This document shows positions 5,889-12,547 of a DNA stretch of 12,547 nucleotides, piece by piece. Origin of the DNA: Paracoccaceae bacterium (GTDB lineage Bacteria > Pseudomonadota > Alphaproteobacteria > Rhodobacterales > Rhodobacteraceae); assembly GCA_015487255.1 (NCBI GenBank), contig WFQA01000277.1:1-12547 (forward strand). The letters are read 5' to 3'. Numbering within the stretch: position 1 is the first letter of the stretch; every line of letters starts with the position of its first letter. The position numbers were made by a program, and so were the translations under genes. The notes under the pieces are model-generated. The model was not told the origin of the DNA, did not search any database, and was given only the letters and a program-made list of their open reading frames with translations.

Positions 5889-6914
5889 TTGCTGCGTAAA
5901 ATAATTGAAGATGAAATCCGGGCGCATGGGCCGATCCGGCTCGACAGGTATATGGAAATATGCCTGAGCCATCCGGAATATGGATATTATACCAGCCAGC
6001 AGCCCTTTGGCCGCAAGGGGGATTTTATAACCGCACCGGAAATTAGCCAAATGTTTGGCGAGTTGGTTGGGCTGTGGCTTATCCATATGTGGCAGGCGCA
6101 GGGTGCGCCGGAGCGCTTTGCCCTGGTTGAGCTTGGGCCGGGGCGTGGCACATTGATGGCCGATATTTTACGGGTAGCGGCTGTGATGCCCGCATTTTTG
6201 CGGGCGGCAAGGGTGTTCTTGTTCGAATCCAGCCCCCGGTTGCGGGTTGAGCAAAAGGAAAGGTTGGGAAAATTCGATATTGCGCATATTGATGGTCTGG
6301 ATGATATGCCAGATATGCCGCTCTATTTGGTGGCCAACGAGTTTTTTGATGCTTTGCCGATACGGCAATTCGTGAAAAATGATTTTGGGTGGCAGGAGCG
6401 GCTGGTTGCGGAAGGGTTGGCATTTTCGCTTGGCAAAACCCGGGATATGCCGGATCTGGATAGAAGATTCAGGGGGATTGAAACCGGACGTATAGTTGAA
6501 ACACGTAAGGAAGCTGAAGCTATGTCGGCTGTGATCACAAAAAAAATTACAACTCGCGGCGGTGCAGCCATAATTATTGATTATGGCGATTATGATGGCG
6601 TGGGGGATACATTTCAGGCGGTAAAGCAGCATAAAATGGTTGATCCGTTTGCAGGGCCGGGAAAAGCAGATTTAACCGCACATGTGCGGTTTGGTGAATT
6701 GGTGCAAAACGGGGTTGAGCCCGGGTTTGCCACGCAGGGTGAATTTTTGACCCGAATGGGTATTGATGAACGTAGAAAGGTATTGGAGAAGGCCTCGGGA
6801 AAGCCATTGGGCTTAGAGCAAGCACGACTTATCGGTGATGACGAAATGGGTAATGCTTTCAAAGTGCTGGCAATGTGGGGCAAACCTATGCAGCATGTGC
6901 CAGGGTTTTTGTGA
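5889..6914 (+). CDS. midA: MidA/NDUFAF7-type SAM-dependent methyltransferase
   Basis: This 341-residue protein matches the COG1565 family. Its eukaryotic member NDUFAF7 (MidA) is a mitochondrial arginine methyltransferase needed for respiratory complex I assembly. The N-terminus has the family pattern YMEICLSHPEYGYYTS and GDFITAPEISQMFGELVGLW (44-63). The SAM-binding motif I is LVELGPGRGTLM (79-90), and NEFFDALPIRQF (150-161) and IIDYGDY follow. The start appears to be TTG at 5889, with AAAGG seven bases upstream inside the end of lgt. The stop TGA shares its last base with the ATG of pgeF (TGATG, 6912-6916), so the two are translationally coupled. A role in complex I biogenesis is inferred from the family; the bacterial substrate is not established here. 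Confidence 0.9.
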   Translation: MLRKIIEDEIRAHGPIRLDRYMEICLSHPEYGYYTSQQPFGRKGDFITAPEISQMFGELVGLWLIHMWQAQGAPERFALVELGPGRGTLMADILRVAAVMPAFLRAARVFLFESSPRLRVEQKERLGKFDIAHIDGLDDMPDMPLYLVANEFFDALPIRQFVKNDFGWQERLVAEGLAFSLGKTRDMPDLDRRFRGIETGRIVETRKEAEAMSAVITKKITTRGGAAIIIDYGDYDGVGDTFQAVKQHKMVDPFAGPGKADLTAHVRFGELVQNGVEPGFATQGEFLTRMGIDERRKVLEKASGKPLGLEQARLIGDDEMGNAFKVLAMWGKPMQHVPGFL

Positions 6915-7675
6915 TGGCGCTGTATTTCATAAAATCACCATTGCTTGGTCAGGCTAAACACGGGTTTTTCACCCGGATTGGCGGGGTATCTCAGGGGCAA
7001 TTTGCTGAGCTGAATTGCGGTTTTGGCTCCTCCGAAAACAAGGTTTTTATCCGGCAAAACCGGGCATTGATTGCGCAAGATATTGGCGTGAAGGACGAGC
7101 ATTTGCTCACCGTGAAACAGGTGCATTCCTCAAATGTGATCACAATTGAGAATATCGCCGATTTTGAAGCAAGCTCCGAGGCTGATGCAATGGTCACCAA
7201 CCAGTCGGGCATTGCGCTAGCCGTGCTCACGGCTGATTGCGCGCCGGTGTTGTTTCATGATCTGGCCACAGGTATTATCGGGGCCGCCCATGCCGGCTGG
7301 CGTGGTGCTATTTGTGGCGTGCTTGAGGCTACAATTGCAGCCATGTGCGATTTGGGTGCGCAACGCGGGCAGATCATGGCTGCTGTCGGGCCGTGTATCA
7401 GCCAGAAAAACTATGAGGTCGGGCAGGAGTTTCTGGAAGAATTTTTGGATGAAAATACCAGTTATTCCCGATTTTTTATCAACGCACCGCAAGAAAAGTA
7501 TCTTTTTGATCTGCCGGGATTCGCCCTCCACCGGCTCAGGCAGGCCCGGATTGCCGGGGCGGAATGGTGTGGGCAGTGCACCTATGCCAACCCTGAAATG
7601 TTTTTTTCATACCGTTATTCCCAGCATAACAGCTTACCCAATTATGGGCGCATGCTTTCTGTGATCACAAATTAA
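6914..7675 (+). CDS. pgeF: Peptidoglycan editing factor, YfiH/PgeF (laccase-domain) family
   Basis: The product is 253 residues. E. coli YfiH/PgeF prevents misincorporation of L-Ser into the peptidoglycan stem peptide; other members act on purine nucleosides. The metal-site residues align with the family: His71 in VKQVHSS, Cys109 in LTADCAPV and His126 in GAAHAGWRG, nearly the E. coli numbering. Other motifs are HGFFTRIGG (16-24), GPCI (159-162), DLPG (199-202) and CTYANPEMFFSYR (222-234). ATG at 6914 is chosen because it overlaps the midA stop by one base and starts the domain correctly; a start at 6875 would run far into midA. It is the last gene of the lgt operon, only six bases from the convergent Lrp-type gene, with no obvious terminator between. 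Confidence 0.92.
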   Translation: MALYFIKSPLLGQAKHGFFTRIGGVSQGQFAELNCGFGSSENKVFIRQNRALIAQDIGVKDEHLLTVKQVHSSNVITIENIADFEASSEADAMVTNQSGIALAVLTADCAPVLFHDLATGIIGAAHAGWRGAICGVLEATIAAMCDLGAQRGQIMAAVGPCISQKNYEVGQEFLEEFLDENTSYSRFFINAPQEKYLFDLPGFALHRLRQARIAGAEWCGQCTYANPEMFFSYRYSQHNSLPNYGRMLSVITN

Positions 7676-7681
7676 GTGTTA

Positions 7682-8173
7682 TTATTCAGCCCGTTGTTCT
7701 AGAATAGCAAAGGGAACGCCCGGGTCATCCTTGGCGCCGCGGATCACCAGTGAGGTTTTGACACTGGCAACATTGGGTGCGGAGGTCAGCTCTTTGGTGA
7801 GAAAGTCCTGAAAGCTGGAAAGATCCGGCGCGACGCATTTCAGAATAAAATCTATTTCTCCATTAAGCATATGGCACTCACGCACCAATGACCAGTTTTG
7901 CACCCGTTCCTCAAAATCCACCAAATCCGCCTCGGCCTGCGAATGCAGCCCAACCATGGCAAAAACCTGCACCTCAAACCCGAGCGCCTGCGCGTTTACA
8001 TCGGCGTGGTAGCCCTTGATCAGCCCCATTTCTTCCAGCGTGCGCACCCGGCGCAAGCAAGGCGGCGCAGAAATACCAACGCGTTGCGACAGTTCAACAT
8101 TGGTCATCCGGCCATCGGCCTGCAATTCCGCCAATATCTTACGGTCAATCGGGTCCAGCTTGTTATGGGGCAT
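7682..8173 (-). CDS. Lrp/AsnC-family transcriptional regulator
   Basis: The product is 163 residues, the standard family length. The N-terminal helix-turn-helix begins with LDPIDRKILAELQADGRMTNVELSQRVG in the usual Lrp layout (6-33) and continues with the recognition-helix region SAPPCLRRVRTLEEMGLIKGY (35-55). The C-terminal RAM ligand-binding domain (about 68-145) has GEIDFILKCVAPD and SVKTSLVIR. Such proteins form dimers to octamers that bind amino acids and act locally or globally. ATG at 8173 has AGGA about five bases upstream. It is divergent from trxB across 173 bases that contain a 22-nt dyad, so autoregulation and control of trxB are plausible. The ligand cannot be told. Confidence 0.93.
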   Translation of the reverse strand: MPHNKLDPIDRKILAELQADGRMTNVELSQRVGISAPPCLRRVRTLEEMGLIKGYHADVNAQALGFEVQVFAMVGLHSQAEADLVDFEERVQNWSLVRECHMLNGEIDFILKCVAPDLSSFQDFLTKELTSAPNVASVKTSLVIRGAKDDPGVPFAILEQRAE

Positions 8174-8227
8174 TTTGATCCTGACAAATTATTCCTTACC
8201 CCTTGTTACCCAACTCTCCGGTTTTTC

Positions 8228-8249
8228 GCAATATTATTTCGTATTTTGC
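8228..8249. promoter_or_regulatory. Candidate Lrp/AsnC operator dyad in the lrp-trxB divergent region
   Basis: The 22-base AT-rich stretch has symmetric ends GCAA-N-AT and AT-N-TTGC around an 8-base centre (6 of 7 outer pairs match, with the N position a T-T mismatch). Size, symmetry and AT-richness resemble Lrp-family sites. It lies 55 bases upstream of the regulator start and about 98 upstream of trxB. Several AT-rich -10-like hexamers (TATATC 8287, TATATT 8309, TATAAA 8329) lie between it and trxB, but none has a good -35 partner. Confidence 0.3.
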
Positions 8250-8346
8250 AGCGGTTTGCCATGGTTTTTTCGGGCATTGCGGGGCTTATATCCCTCGTAT
8301 TAATTCCCTATATTGTAGCCAAACACACTATAAAAGGTAATATTCC

Positions 8347-9288
8347 ATGAGCGAGAAAAAACACACAAAACTGCTGATTATTGGCTCCGGCCCGGCAGGG
8401 TATACCGCCGGTATCTATGGCTCCCGGGCCATGCTTGAGCCGGTTCTGGTCCAGGGTATGCAACCCGGCGGGCAGCTTACGATCACGACCGAGGTGGAGA
8501 ACTGGCCATCCAGAAAAGAGGTGCAAGGCCCTGATTTAATGGTGGAAATGGAAGATCATGCCCGCGAGGCAGGCACCGAAATCATAAGCGACCATATCAG
8601 CGACCTGGATATCTCCAAGCGGCCCTTTACCGCCAGGGGTGAAACCGGAACCACCTATACCGCCGACGCCGTTATCTTGGCGACCGGTGCGCAGGCCAAA
8701 TGGCTGGGGCTGCCCTCGGAAGAAAAGTTCAAGGGGTTCGGGGTTTCGGCCTGTGCCACCTGTGACGGGTTTTTCTATCGCGGGCAGGAGATTGTGGTGG
8801 TTGGTGGCGGCAATTCAGCGGTTGAAGAGGCGCTGTTTTTGACCAAATTCGCATCGAAAGTCACGCTTATTCATCGCCGTGATGAGTTGCGTGCCGAGAA
8901 AATCTTGCAAAACCGGCTGCTTAACCATGAAAAAATCGAGCCGTTGTGGTTTCATGAGCTTGAGGAGGTTTACGGCTCGGAAGATCCGCTGGGGGTAGAA
9001 GGCGTGAAGGTGCGCAATGTGAAAACCGGTGAAATTACCGATATTCCCTGCAAGGGGGTGTTCATTGCCATTGGCCATGCTCCGGCCAGCGAATTGGTGA
9101 AAGATACGCTGGAAACCCAGTTTGGCGGATATGTGATCACAAAACCGGACAGCACCGCAACCTCGGTGCCCGGCGTTTTTGCGGCCGGGGATATTACTGA
9201 TTACAAATACCGGCAGGCGGTCACATCTGCGGGCATGGGCTGCATGGCGGCGCTGGAAGCGGCAGATTTTCTGGCAGAACAGGAATAA
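8347..9288 (+). CDS. trxB: Thioredoxin-disulfide reductase
   Basis: TrxB passes electrons from NADPH through FAD and its redox disulfide to thioredoxin in the cytoplasm. The 313-residue length fits the low-molecular-weight type. The FAD motif GSGPAG is at 13-18 and PGGQLTITTEVENWP at 40-54. The active-site CATC is at 136-139, followed by DG. The NADPH Rossmann motif GGGNSAVEEALFL is at 153-165, with HRR at 176-178 contacting the NADPH phosphate in relatives. The C-terminal FAD motif GVFAAGDITDYKYRQAVTSAG runs 276-296. ATG at 8347 has AAAGG nine bases upstream. The gene stands divergent from the Lrp-type regulator. All key residues are present. Confidence 0.97.
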   Translation: MSEKKHTKLLIIGSGPAGYTAGIYGSRAMLEPVLVQGMQPGGQLTITTEVENWPSRKEVQGPDLMVEMEDHAREAGTEIISDHISDLDISKRPFTARGETGTTYTADAVILATGAQAKWLGLPSEEKFKGFGVSACATCDGFFYRGQEIVVVGGGNSAVEEALFLTKFASKVTLIHRRDELRAEKILQNRLLNHEKIEPLWFHELEEVYGSEDPLGVEGVKVRNVKTGEITDIPCKGVFIAIGHAPASELVKDTLETQFGGYVITKPDSTATSVPGVFAAGDITDYKYRQAVTSAGMGCMAALEAADFLAEQE

Positions 9289-9324
9289 GCGGTCGTTACG
9301 GGGACAGAATTTGTTAATCAACTC

Positions 9325-9353
9325 TTGGTATTAGCAGGAAATGGCGCTACATA
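9325..9353 (+). promoter_or_regulatory. Candidate promoter for the Sat-CysC gene
   Basis: TTGGTA (9325-9330) and TACATA (9348-9353) are separated by 17 bases in the 99-base gap after trxB. Transcription would start near 9360, leaving a leader of about 28 bases. No SAM-type riboswitch or intrinsic terminator is apparent in this gap. Confidence 0.4.
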
Positions 9354-9387
9354 GCGGTATTCTTCAGCCCTTAACCAACGGTTTACC

Positions 9388-11088
9388 ATGCAGAATCTGA
9401 CCCCGATCCCCGAGCTTTTTGTCTCCTATGACAGTGCGGAAAAGCTGAAACTAGATGCAGCTGAATTGCCAAGCTGGGACCTGACAGCGCGGCAGGTCTG
9501 CGACCTTGAGTTGCTGATGAATGGCGGCTTTAACCCGTTGAAGGGTTTTTTGGGTGAGGCGGATTATAATTCGGTGGTCGAAAACATGCGACTGACGGAT
9601 GGAGCGCTTTGGCCCATGCCGATCACGCTGGATGTTTCCGAGAGCTTTGCTGCCAATATCGAGCCGGGGCAGGATATTGCGCTGCGCGACGCAGAAGGCG
9701 TGATTTTGGCGATATTGGCGGTTTCGGATAAATGGACTCCGAATAAATCCCGTGAAGCCGAGTTGGTTTTTGGTGCGGACGATATTGCTCATCCGGCTGT
9801 AAATTACCTGCATAATCATGCGGGTAGCGTATATTTGGGTGGGCCTGTCATTGGGATTCAGGCACCGGTTCATTATGATTATCGCCGCCGTCGGGATACC
9901 CCAAACGAGCTGCGCGCCTATTTTCGCAAAATGGGCTGGCGCAAGGTTGTTGCCTTCCAAACCCGCAATCCACTACACCGGGCGCATCAGGAGCTGACCT
10001 TCCGCGCCGCCAAGGAAACCCAGGCAAACCTGCTCATTCACCCGATCGTCGGGCTGACCAAGCCCGGAGATATCGACCACTTTACCCGCGTGCGCTGCTA
10101 TGAGGCGGTGCTGGATAAATACCCGCAATCGACCACGGCGATGAGCCTGTTGAACCTCGCCATGCGCATGGCCGGCCCGCGTGAAGCGGTATGGCACGGG
10201 CTGATTCGCAAGAATCATGGCTGCACGCATTTCATTGTTGGGCGAGATCATGCCGGGCCGGGCAAGAACTCCGCCGGTGGAGATTTTTACGGGCCTTATG
10301 ATGCGCAAAAGCTGTTCAAACAGCACGAGGATGAAATCGGCGTGGAAATGGTAGACTTCAAGCATATGGTTTATGTGCTTGAAAAGGCACAATATGAACC
10401 GGTGGATGAGGTTGCGGATGGCATGACTGTGCTCAATATTTCAGGCACGGAGTTGCGGCGGCGATTGACCGAAGGGCTGGAAATTCCGGATTGGTTCTCC
10501 TTCCCCGCTGTGGTGCAAGAGCTGCGGCGCACCAAACCGGCGCGGCACAAACAGGGGTTTACGGTATTTTTCACCGGGCTTTCCGGCTCGGGCAAATCTA
10601 CCATTGCCAACGCGCTGATGGTGAAACTGATGGAAATGGGCGGACGACCGGTAACCCTGCTTGATGGCGATGTAGTGCGCAAAAACCTGTCTTCCGAGCT
10701 TGGCTTCTCAAAAGAACACCGGGATCTGAATATCCGGCGCATCGGCTATGTGGCGTCCGAAATCACCAAGAATGGTGGCATCGCAATCTGTGCGCCAATT
10801 GCACCTTATTCAGCAACCCGCCGAGCGGTGCGCGAAGAAATCGAGGCTTTTGGCTCAATGGTGGAAGTGCATGTTGCCACCTCGCTTGAAGAATGTGAAC
10901 GGCGAGATAGAAAAGGCCTGTATAAGCTGGCAAGGGCAGGAAAAATAAAAGAATTTACAGGAATTTCAGACCCGTATGAAGAGCCTGTAAATCCAGAATT
11001 GAAAATTGACACTGAGAATGTGGATGTGGATAATTGCGCCCATCAAGTGGTTTTGAAGCTGGAGCAGATGGGGCTTATCGCCGGTTGA
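9388..11088 (+). CDS. sat-cysC: Bifunctional sulfate adenylyltransferase / adenylylsulfate kinase
   Basis: This 566-residue fusion carries out both steps of sulfate activation: ATP sulfurylase makes APS from sulfate and ATP, and APS kinase phosphorylates it to PAPS. The N-terminal Sat domain (about 1-385) has QTRNPLHRAHQE (191-202), GRDHAGPGKNSAG (285-297) and ISGTELRRRL (351-360). The C-terminal CysC domain (about 388-566) has an intact P-loop GLSGSGKST (397-405), LLDGDVVRKNL (424-434) and FSKEHRDLNIRRIGYVA (440-456). The kinase therefore looks catalytic, unlike the degenerate allosteric domain of fungal ATP sulfurylases. The ribosome binding site is weak (no AGGAG-like run before ATG 9388). 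The 3' end overlaps the convergent hsp20 gene by 14 bases. A single-gene route to PAPS implies a heteromeric CysDN enzyme may be unnecessary here; that is inference. Confidence 0.95.
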   Translation: MQNLTPIPELFVSYDSAEKLKLDAAELPSWDLTARQVCDLELLMNGGFNPLKGFLGEADYNSVVENMRLTDGALWPMPITLDVSESFAANIEPGQDIALRDAEGVILAILAVSDKWTPNKSREAELVFGADDIAHPAVNYLHNHAGSVYLGGPVIGIQAPVHYDYRRRRDTPNELRAYFRKMGWRKVVAFQTRNPLHRAHQELTFRAAKETQANLLIHPIVGLTKPGDIDHFTRVRCYEAVLDKYPQSTTAMSLLNLAMRMAGPREAVWHGLIRKNHGCTHFIVGRDHAGPGKNSAGGDFYGPYDAQKLFKQHEDEIGVEMVDFKHMVYVLEKAQYEPVDEVADGMTVLNISGTELRRRLTEGLEIPDWFSFPAVVQELRRTKPARHKQGFTVFFTGLSGSGKSTIANALMVKLMEMGGRPVTLLDGDVVRKNLSSELGFSKEHRDLNIRRIGYVASEITKNGGIAICAPIAPYSATRRAVREEIEAFGSMVEVHVATSLEECERRDRKGLYKLARAGKIKEFTGISDPYEEPVNPELKIDTENVDVDNCAHQVVLKLEQMGLIAG

Positions 11089-11482
11089 TTTCTATCTTGT
11101 GCACCCGTTGCTTTGGGGCATCGCGGTGCAGCTCGATATGCAATAAACCGTTTTCCATATAAGCATGGCGAATCTCCACGCCGTCAGCCAATACAAATGT
11201 GCGCTGAAACTGGCGCGCAGCGATGCCGCGATGAAGGTAGGTGCGATCGCTCGAATCAGCGCCTTGCGCACCGCTGATTTGCAGCTCGCCATTGGCCATG
11301 GTTACGCTGAGGTCGTCATCGCCAAAACCCGCCACGGCAAGGGTGATCCGAAACCTGTGCGCCCCGGTTTGCTCGATATTATAGGGCGGATAACCATCAT
11401 TTTTAGCGCTACGTTCAACCAGCCGCTCCAACTGCTCAAAGCCTAGCAAAAACGGATGTTTGGAAAAACTGGATTTGCCCAT
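11075..11482 (-). CDS. Small heat-shock protein, Hsp20/alpha-crystallin (IbpA-like)
   Basis: The product is 135 residues. Small heat-shock proteins hold unfolding proteins in a soluble state without ATP. The start of the alpha-crystallin domain is YPPYNIEQTG (31-40), followed by FRITLAVAGFGDDDLSV (44-60), the region around HRGIAARQFQRTFVLAD (84-100), and MENGLLHIEL (109-118), the family's A-x-x-x-NGLL strand. The C-terminal IEI (130-132) is the I-x-I motif used in oligomer assembly. The N-terminal arm has a Phe-rich stretch, as in IbpA-type members. ATG at 11482 has AAGGG about seven bases upstream; the longer frame needs TTG at 11500. The stop lies inside the end of the Sat-CysC gene. An RpoH-like promoter precedes it. 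Confidence 0.92.
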   Translation of the reverse strand: MGKSSFSKHPFLLGFEQLERLVERSAKNDGYPPYNIEQTGAHRFRITLAVAGFGDDDLSVTMANGELQISGAQGADSSDRTYLHRGIAARQFQRTFVLADGVEIRHAYMENGLLHIELHRDAPKQRVHKIEINRR

Positions 11483-11514
11483 GGGATTGCCCTTATTCAA
11501 TAACCTTGTGCAAA

Positions 11515-11543
11515 ATATGGGAACAAAGCGCCGTTATCACAAG
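11515..11543 (-). promoter_or_regulatory. Candidate RpoH (sigma-32) heat-shock promoter for hsp20
   Basis: On the - strand CTTGTG (11543-11538) and CCCATAT (11521-11515) are separated by 16 bases. The -10 fits the sigma-32 pattern CCCATnT fully, and the -35 has the CTTG core. Transcription would start near 11508, about 26 bases before the ATG at 11482, suitable for a heat-shock gene. CCTTGTG (11504-11510) and CACAAGG (11538-11544) form a 7-bp inverted repeat bracketing the promoter. Confidence 0.65.
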
Positions 11544-11554
11544 GGGTGAGTTGA

Positions 11555-11586
11555 ATGGGGCTGCGGCTTGGGCTAGAAAGCCCCAT
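11555..11586. repeat. Inverted repeat upstream of purE
   Basis: ATGGGGCT (11555-11562) and AGCCCCAT (11579-11586) pair 8 of 8 around a 16-nt loop, ending 17 bases before the purE start and just upstream of its Shine-Dalgarno. It could be a leader hairpin in the purE transcript or an operator. It does not match a regulator site that I can name. Confidence 0.4.
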
Positions 11587-11603
11587 GCAATCGGAGATTT
11601 GGC

Positions 11604-12086
11604 ATGATAAAAGTAGGCGTTGTGATGGGGAGCCAGTCAGACTGGCCAACGATGCAGGAGGCGGCACTGGTTTTGGAAGCGCTCGATGTGGGGTTTGAGA
11701 CTAGGATCGTCAGCGCACACCGCACGCCGGACCGTTTGTTTGAATATGCCGAAACCGCCGTGGAGCGCAAAATCGAGGTGATCATCGCCGGGGCCGGAGG
11801 TGCGGCGCATTTGCCCGGTATGCTGGCGGCAAAAACCCGGGTGCCTGTGCTGGGTGTGCCGGTAAAATCCTCTATACTGTCGGGGTGGGATTCACTGCTT
11901 TCTATCGTGCAAATGCCCAAAGGCGTGCCGGTTGGCACTTTGGCGATTGGCCCGGCAGGGGCGGCCAATGCCGGGTTATTTGCGGCGGCGATTCTGGCTA
12001 ATTCCGATACGGGACTGGCAACGCGGCTTGACGCTTACCGCCTTGCGCAAACTGCAAACATCGCCGAGGAGCCGAAGATTGATTAA
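11604..12086 (+). CDS. purE: N5-carboxyaminoimidazole ribonucleotide mutase
   Basis: Class I PurE converts N5-CAIR to CAIR in purine synthesis in the cytoplasm. The 160-residue product has GSQSDWP (9-15), the SAHRTP motif with His39 (37-42), AGAGGAAHLPGM (62-73), and the substrate-loop and C-terminal region SIVQMPKGVPVGTLAIGPAGAANAGLFAAAIL (100-131, family pattern). Together these indicate the bacterial mutase rather than the class II carboxylase, in keeping with purK directly downstream. ATG at 11604 has GGAG seven bases upstream. The gene is divergent from hsp20 and overlaps purK by eight bases. Confidence 0.96.
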   Translation: MIKVGVVMGSQSDWPTMQEAALVLEALDVGFETRIVSAHRTPDRLFEYAETAVERKIEVIIAGAGGAAHLPGMLAAKTRVPVLGVPVKSSILSGWDSLLSIVQMPKGVPVGTLAIGPAGAANAGLFAAAILANSDTGLATRLDAYRLAQTANIAEEPKID

Positions 12087-12547
12087 CACCATCGGGATTT
12101 TGGGTGGTGGCCAACTGGGGCGGATGCTCTCGATGGCTGCGGCGCGGTTGGGAATCAAGGTTCATATATTTGAGCCAATGCCGGAGCCACCCGCCGGAGA
12201 TGTGGCTGCCCGGGTTTTCACGGCGCGGTATGATGACCAAAAGGCGCTGGAGGCATTTGCCCGCTCGGTGGATGTGATCACATTTGAGTTTGAGAATATT
12301 CCGACAGAAGCGCTTGATATTATTGAAAATATTACGCCCGTTTTGCCTAAGCGCAATGCGCTGGCCACTTCTCAGGACCGAATAACTGAAAAGCGGTTTT
12401 TGCAGGAGATCGGGCTTATGGTGGCTCCATTTGCGCAAGTAGATGACCTGCCCGGGCTAAAGGCGGCGCTGGAGCAGGTGGGGGTGCCGGCAATTCTCAA
12501 AACCCGGCGGTTTGGCTATGATGGCAAGGGGCAAGTGCGCATTACAG
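12079..12547 (+). CDS. purK: N5-carboxyaminoimidazole ribonucleotide synthase, N-terminal part (runs off window)
   Basis: PurK uses ATP and bicarbonate to make N5-CAIR from AIR, the substrate of PurE. About 156 residues are visible before the window ends. The N-terminal GILGGGQLGRML (6-17) is the family's nucleotide-fold motif. DVITFEFENIP and the start of the ATP-grasp lobe, ILKTRRFGYDGKGQ, follow near the right edge. The best start is TTG at 12079, eight bases after GAGGA inside purE. No ATG precedes the GGGQLG motif in frame, and the next one (residue 16) would destroy it. The eight-base overlap with purE implies translational coupling of the two consecutive enzymes. Confidence 0.92.
   Translation, partial: MINTIGILGGGQLGRMLSMAAARLGIKVHIFEPMPEPPAGDVAARVFTARYDDQKALEAFARSVDVITFEFENIPTEALDIIENITPVLPKRNALATSQDRITEKRFLQEIGLMVAPFAQVDDLPGLKAALEQVGVPAILKTRRFGYDGKGQVRIT

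Noticed and set aside
6530..6539. TGTGATCACA copies as CRP-type binding sites
   Set aside because: The CRP consensus has TGTGA and TCACA half-sites separated by six bases; here they abut or overlap, and all copies lie within coding sequence rather than near promoters.
9289..9387. Riboswitch upstream of the sulfate activation gene
   Set aside because: The gap is only 99 bases, and I see neither a SAM-type aptamer pattern nor a terminator stem.
9451..9960. 169-codon - strand open frame
   Set aside because: It is antisense to the strongly conserved Sat domain and has no recognisable motif.

Overview
The window looks like core chromosome of an alphaproteobacterium, most probably a Rhodobacterales (Rhodobacteraceae) member. 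The reasons are moderate GC with mixed codon use, a fused ATP sulfurylase/APS kinase, a divergent Lrp/AsnC-trxB pair, and the block lgt-midA-pgeF facing ubiK-ybjN-proC-csaA, an arrangement I associate with that order. The organism call is inference. I see no phage, insertion sequence, CRISPR array, tRNA or rRNA.

Layout. (1) Positions 1-110 hold the end of an unidentified, very GC-rich + strand gene, followed by a hairpin. (2) Positions 165-1732 hold two divergent exported proteins: a beta-barrel-like outer membrane protein on the - strand and an SH3b-domain envelope protein on the + strand. (3) Positions 1735-1839 hold a 105-nt nested inverted repeat between convergent genes. (4) Positions 1860-4923 are a leftward block: ubiK-like, ybjN-like, proC, csaA-like and a D-2-hydroxyacid dehydrogenase. 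(5) Positions 5014-7675 are a tight rightward operon: lgt, a MidA-type methyltransferase and pgeF. (6) Positions 7682-9288 hold an Lrp/AsnC regulator divergent from trxB. (7) Positions 9388-11088 encode the Sat-CysC fusion, whose 3' end overlaps a convergent small heat-shock gene. (8) Positions 11604-12547 hold purE and the 5' part of purK.

How the genes relate. Most are housekeeping: lipoprotein maturation (lgt), peptidoglycan quality control (pgeF), respiratory chain and quinone support (midA, ubiK), proline synthesis (proC), thiol redox (trxB), sulfate activation to PAPS (Sat-CysC), purine synthesis (purE/purK) and protein folding (Hsp20). Coupling is tight: midA/pgeF share one base, ybjN/proC are one base apart, csaA's stop lies in the next gene's Shine-Dalgarno, and purE/purK overlap by 8 bases. 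lgt starts with GTG, and midA and purK appear to start with TTG.

I found no convincing undescribed gene system. The most unusual signals are non-genic: the 10-base palindrome TGTGATCACA occurs five times, always spelling Val-Ile-Thr in frame; the 105-nt palindromic intergenic element resembles a mobile or structural repeat; and a well-formed RpoH-type heat-shock promoter precedes hsp20.
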